Shown: positions 60,654 to 64,000 of the stretch, piece by piece
Numbering within the stretch: position 1 is the first letter of the stretch
Layout of the letters: every line of letters begins with the position of its first letter
Source: DATARH01 sp963778385
GTDB lineage: Bacteria > Pseudomonadota > Alphaproteobacteria > ATCC43930 > CGMCC-115725
Assembly (NCBI GenBank): GCA_963778385.1
Contig: CAVZUA010000041.1
Location: forward strand, 186,001 to 250,000
Reading direction: 5' to 3'
DNA: 64,000 nucleotides
The notes under the pieces: generated by a model
What the model was told of the DNA's origin: nothing
The model's input: only the letters and a program-made list of their open reading frames with translations
Databases searched by the model: none
Made by a program: the position numbers and the translations under genes

Positions 60654-61254
60654 CGCCGGTCGCCGACATCGGACTTCGAGGCATGACGTTCGAGAAACCC
60701 GAGTTCCTGATATCTAATTCAACAGTCGCCGTGTTCACCGCTCGGAGACTTGCGCCGTTGGCGCGCTGCCACTGTCGGTATCGTCGAGGGGATCGGCTGC
60801 GCAACATTTCACGCCGCTGGCAATACTGCTTATCTGATCTGGCCACGGTTGCGCGCTTGAGTACGCGCAGAAAAATGTCGGCGCATGCCGATCAGCACCT
60901 CGGGCTCGCTGGCGATCTTGGCCTTCGCGAGCGATCCGGCCCGTTGCACACACAAGCACTTTTCAACTGCGCCTTTTATCGGTGCCCTTCGCGCGCCTGG
61001 GAAGGTGAAACCGTCACCGCCGCGCGGCGGTGAATGCGCCTGCGCTGGGCGCAGTTGTCACAATTGTGAAACACACCGCCCCACAACCGTAACGCGGTTA
61101 GTGATGCCATAATTGACGATAACCCCTTGCAATCAGAACGCGACGACCGCACTTTTTTGAGCGGTTCATTAGGATTGGAGGTTTCGGGCGGATTGGTCAC
61201 ACAAGGCTCGGTCGCAAAAAATAGACCTTGGACCGGCAATGGGGAGGCACAGAA
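60654..61254. other. Intergenic region with palindromes, no gene supported
   Basis: A perfect 20-base palindrome TCACCGCCGCGCGGCGGTGA occupies 61014-61033, followed by a TGCGCC...GGCGCA hairpin. The open frames around it lack coding features. The region upstream of the small membrane protein probably carries its promoter. Confidence 0.5.
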
Positions 61255-61638
61255 ATGAGCGCCAGCGCACCTTATGTGATGTGGCTGAATCTGGTCATAT
61301 TTAACCTGGCAATTATCTTTCTTCTGCGGCTTCTGTTCAGAAATATCGATATAAAAGAGGTCCTTCGGGAAAAGGCGCCTAACGTCGCGCCCCAGTCCGC
61401 GGCTGCCGGTGCGGCGGCGCCGGACAACACCAGCTACAGCCGGGTGACTGGGCTGATCGGGGCGGTCGTCCTCGCCGCGTTCTTCTGGGCTCTTGGAAAT
61501 ATCATCCTCTTTAAGGCCTTTGAGAGTATCGCTGAGGTTGCTCAGCTCGTCTCGGCAGTGACCACTTATATATTGGCCGGTGCCGCGCTCTTCGCGCCCT
61601 ATGCCGTCAATCAACTGACGAATATCTTCAAGAGCTGA
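61255..61638 (+). CDS. Small inner-membrane protein
   Basis: A 127-residue protein with three hydrophobic segments (VMWLNLVIFNLAIIFLLRLL at the start, LIGAVVLAAFFWALGNIILF, and VSAVTTYILAGAALFAPYAV) separated by a short loop containing a Pro/Ala linker. GGGGAGG ten bases before ATG 61255 sets the start. It comes shortly before the GMC fusion gene in the same direction and could be its membrane partner. No family recognised. Confidence 0.65.
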   Translation: MSASAPYVMWLNLVIFNLAIIFLLRLLFRNIDIKEVLREKAPNVAPQSAAAGAAAPDNTSYSRVTGLIGAVVLAAFFWALGNIILFKAFESIAEVAQLVSAVTTYILAGAALFAPYAVNQLTNIFKS

Positions 61639-61842
61639 TCCCGTGCGGGTGCGAAGGGGCCGTGTGCCTCGGTGCGGCAGGTGAGCAGGGGTCTCCGGAG
61701 CGCACGCGCAACCAAAGCCGCTGATGCACCGTATTCAAGGGGTCCCGTTCGAGTCGAAGGAGCCGATCAAAATCAAAAACGACATGGCGAGCGCGCTGCG
61801 CCAACGCCGTGGTGCCCAGCATCTTTCCGCAGGAGAGGCATC

Positions 61843-64000
61843 ATGCCGACCAGTTCCACTGCCCAAAACACCGATTTTAGCCGTGATGTGATTGGGCGCT
61901 ACGTCTGCAACGGGTTCGATGAGGCATTGGCGAGCACAAGCGTCCGTCCTTTCGACATTATCGTCGTCGGCGCCGGTTCCTTCGGGCCAATCTTTGCACA
62001 GCACCTGCTCTACCGGGACTTAACCCGAGCGCGCCGTATCCTGCTGCTCGACGCTGGCCCGTTCGTGCTGACGGAGCATGTGCAGAACCTGCCGATGCTC
62101 GGGCTGAACGTGCCGGGCCCGACCATGGTCGACCCCGGCGTCGCGCGAAACGAAGTTTGGGGTTTGCCCTGGCGCACGGACGTGCAGGGCGGATTTCCGG
62201 GCCTCGCCTACGCGCTTGGGGGACGGTCACTGTTCTTTGGCGGCTGGTCGCCGCGACTGCTCGCGAGCGAGATGCCCGGCGCGTGGCCATTGGCTGTCGT
62301 CAACGACCTCAACGGTCCTCTGGCCGACGGCCGACCTGGCTATTTTGTACAAGCGGCCACCCAGATCGGCACCGACGTAACCAACGATTTTATCTTTGGC
62401 CCGCTGCATGAGGCTCTGCGTGCGCAGCTGCAGCAAGGGATCAATGCGGGGCATGTGACCGACGCGATACCGCTCGATCAGCTGCCGTTGACACTACCCG
62501 GCGTTCCAGATGCGCAGGCTAATTTGTTCAAGCTCGAGGCGCCGCTGGCCGTGCAAGCGAATGCGCCTCGCGCCGGTTCTTTCCCGCTCAACAAATTCTC
62601 GAGCGCGCCGCTGCTCATCGAAATAGCCCGAGCGGCGCAGTCGGAGTTGGGTGGTGACGACACGCGCAAGCGGCTGATGGTCGTGCCTAATTGCCACGTG
62701 AGCCGGCTCGTTACCGATGGCAATGGGCCCGTCCGCCGGATCGTCCAGATAGACACCGGCCTCGGCCCCCTGCCAGTGCCGGAAGAGGCGGCCGTTATCC
62801 TTGCACTAGGCACGATCGAAAATGCCCGGGTCGCCGCAATATCGCTGCCGGGTTTACCCGGCGGCGAGCGTCTCGGCGCGAATTTGATGGTTCACTTGCG
62901 CTCCAATTTGACCATTCGCATCCCGCGGGCAGCGGTCGCCGGGCTCGACGCCGCGATCAACGATCTCCAGGCCTCGGCGCTGTTCGTCAAAGGCCGTCAT
63001 GATCATCCCGACCATCTATTTGGTCATTTCCATCTACAAATCACGGCCGCCGGCCTCGCCGGTCCGGGCACGGATTCGGAAGCCGAGCTATTCAAAAAAA
63101 TACCGGACTTTGACACGCTGAGCAGTTTTCAGGGCATCAGCGATCAGCATGTCGTTCTCACCATGCGCGGCATTGGCGAGTCGCGCCCCAATAACCCCGC
63201 GAGCCACGTGACCCTGTCCGATCAGCTCGATGAACTCAATCAGCGACGCGCTTTTGTTTCCATTAATCCGTCGGCGGAAGACTACCAGCTTTGGGACACG
63301 ATGGATCAGGCCGCGGAAGACGTGGCGCTCATCTTTGCCAATGGAAATGCCTACGAGGTGCTGGTCGGGAACGCCTTTCAACCGGTTGCCGCCGGCCAGT
63401 CGGCGTCGACCGTCCTGTCCCGGGCGAACCGCCGCGATGGTCTCGGCACGACGCACCACGAGGCCGGGACCCTGGCCTTTGGCGACGATCCGGCAATCGC
63501 GGTCACCAACGCGGATGCGCGGTTTCACCGCGTACCCAATCTCTACGTCGCCGGGCCAGCGCTGCTTCCGACCGTGGGATCGCCCAATCCAATGTTGACC
63601 GGCACGGCCCTGGCCCGCCGGCTGGCCGATCATCTCGCTGCGCCCTTCACCCCGGATGCCGGCTTCACCTCCTTATTCGACGGGGCGTCACTGCAACATT
63701 GGCGCATGTCGACGATCCGCAACGAGCCGGGCCACGATGATCCAGGGCATTTCGTCGTCGCGAACGGAGCACTGGTCGCCTCGCCGGGAACGAATATTGG
63801 CCTCTTGTGGAACGATCAGCCGACCCCAGCGGATTTTGTCCTCAAGCTGGAATGGCGCCGTTGGCAGGAGGATGCAAATTCCGGGGTGTTTATCCGCTTT
63901 CCCGACCCGGAATCCCGCAACTATGACAACACCGCTTTTGTCGGCGTCGATTTTGGCTTTGAGGTGCAAATCGATCAGCTGGCGGCGCCCGACGGCGCGG
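61843..64000 (+). CDS. GMC oxidoreductase fused to a DUF1080 domain (3' partial)
   Basis: The gene runs off the right edge. The first 600 residues are a GMC flavoprotein: FAD loop IIVVGAGSFGPIFAQHLL near residue 40, GGRSLFFGGWSPR, and C-terminal HHEAGTLAFGDD and NLYVAGPALLPTVGSPNPML, holding the putative catalytic His and Asn. Then TSLFDGASLQHWRM starts a DUF1080/PF06439 domain (GLLWNDQPTPADFVLKLEW, ANSGVFIRF), the 3-keto-disaccharide hydrolase family. The pair suggests oxidation at C3 of a glycoside and then cleavage by one chain. AGGAGAGG precedes ATG 61843. Confidence 0.85.
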   Translation, partial: MPTSSTAQNTDFSRDVIGRYVCNGFDEALASTSVRPFDIIVVGAGSFGPIFAQHLLYRDLTRARRILLLDAGPFVLTEHVQNLPMLGLNVPGPTMVDPGVARNEVWGLPWRTDVQGGFPGLAYALGGRSLFFGGWSPRLLASEMPGAWPLAVVNDLNGPLADGRPGYFVQAATQIGTDVTNDFIFGPLHEALRAQLQQGINAGHVTDAIPLDQLPLTLPGVPDAQANLFKLEAPLAVQANAPRAGSFPLNKFSSAPLLIEIARAAQSELGGDDTRKRLMVVPNCHVSRLVTDGNGPVRRIVQIDTGLGPLPVPEEAAVILALGTIENARVAAISLPGLPGGERLGANLMVHLRSNLTIRIPRAAVAGLDAAINDLQASALFVKGRHDHPDHLFGHFHLQITAAGLAGPGTDSEAELFKKIPDFDTLSSFQGISDQHVVLTMRGIGESRPNNPASHVTLSDQLDELNQRRAFVSINPSAEDYQLWDTMDQAAEDVALIFANGNAYEVLVGNAFQPVAAGQSASTVLSRANRRDGLGTTHHEAGTLAFGDDPAIAVTNADARFHRVPNLYVAGPALLPTVGSPNPMLTGTALARRLADHLAAPFTPDAGFTSLFDGASLQHWRMSTIRNEPGHDDPGHFVVANGALVASPGTNIGLLWNDQPTPADFVLKLEWRRWQEDANSGVFIRFPDPESRNYDNTAFVGVDFGFEVQIDQLAAPDGA

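Noticed and set aside
60632..61614. Open frames on both strands between the toroid-like gene and the membrane-protein gene.
   Set aside because: They run through palindromes or antisense to the membrane-protein gene and show no coding features.

Overview
The window is a high-GC chromosome segment from an alphaproteobacterium. Evidence is the CckA hybrid kinase, a SciP (DUF1153) regulator, a DksA with only one of the four zinc cysteines, and a LexA box of the alphaproteobacterial type (GTTC-N7-GTTC) ahead of recA. No tRNA, rRNA or CRISPR array was seen. The genus cannot be fixed from this sequence.

Layout. 1-4.8 kb: end of a Tad/Flp pilus locus (cpaF, tadB, tadC, then tadD on the other strand); TadC carries an unusual 150-residue tail. 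4.9-17.2 kb: housekeeping and cell-cycle genes (alaS, a GT-C-like membrane protein, recA, DoxX, cckA, dksA, sciP), interrupted by an IS630-family element with an A7 frameshift site. 17.2-31.2 kb: accessory metabolism, namely an amidohydrolase, an AlgI/AlgJ-like O-acyltransferase pair, an alpha/beta hydrolase, a GST, three different D-2-hydroxyacid dehydrogenases, an SMP-30 lactonase, an HpcH/HpaI aldolase and an SDR. 31.2-36.5 kb: a broken XRE regulator and a run of small exported proteins, three of which share the motif C-x-W-x-G-x-x-W-x-C. 36.5-49.0 kb: an orphan sensor kinase, ArsR regulators, an intact and a decayed DUF899 gene, MBL hydrolase, CoA-transferase, a frameshifted methyltransferase fusion, a questin-oxidase-like protein and an amidase.

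49.3-59.0 kb is the most unusual stretch: a compact integrative element beginning where a polysaccharide-deacetylase gene is cut off. It carries a tyrosine integrase with a divergent small HTH gene at the right end, a VapE-type replication ATPase followed at once by a perfect 22-bp inverted repeat (candidate origin), a VWA-like protein, an adenine-methyltransferase-like protein and a terminase-small-subunit-like protein, and no capsid or tail genes. This resembles a phage satellite (PICI-like) but is inferred only from gene content. To its right (59.4-64 kb) lie a frameshifted enzyme of unknown family, a small membrane protein, and an unfinished GMC oxidoreductase fused to a DUF1080 (3-keto-disaccharide hydrolase) domain, suggesting oxidation and cleavage of a sugar in one polypeptide.

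Two repeat families run through the intergenic spaces: large imperfect palindromes built from two GGAG-rich units (near 13.2, 25.1, 30.1 and 42.0 kb) and C-rich palindromes (9.2, 26.7, 48.9 kb). Five otherwise well-preserved genes are broken by frameshifts, so either recent decay or indel errors in the assembly must be considered.
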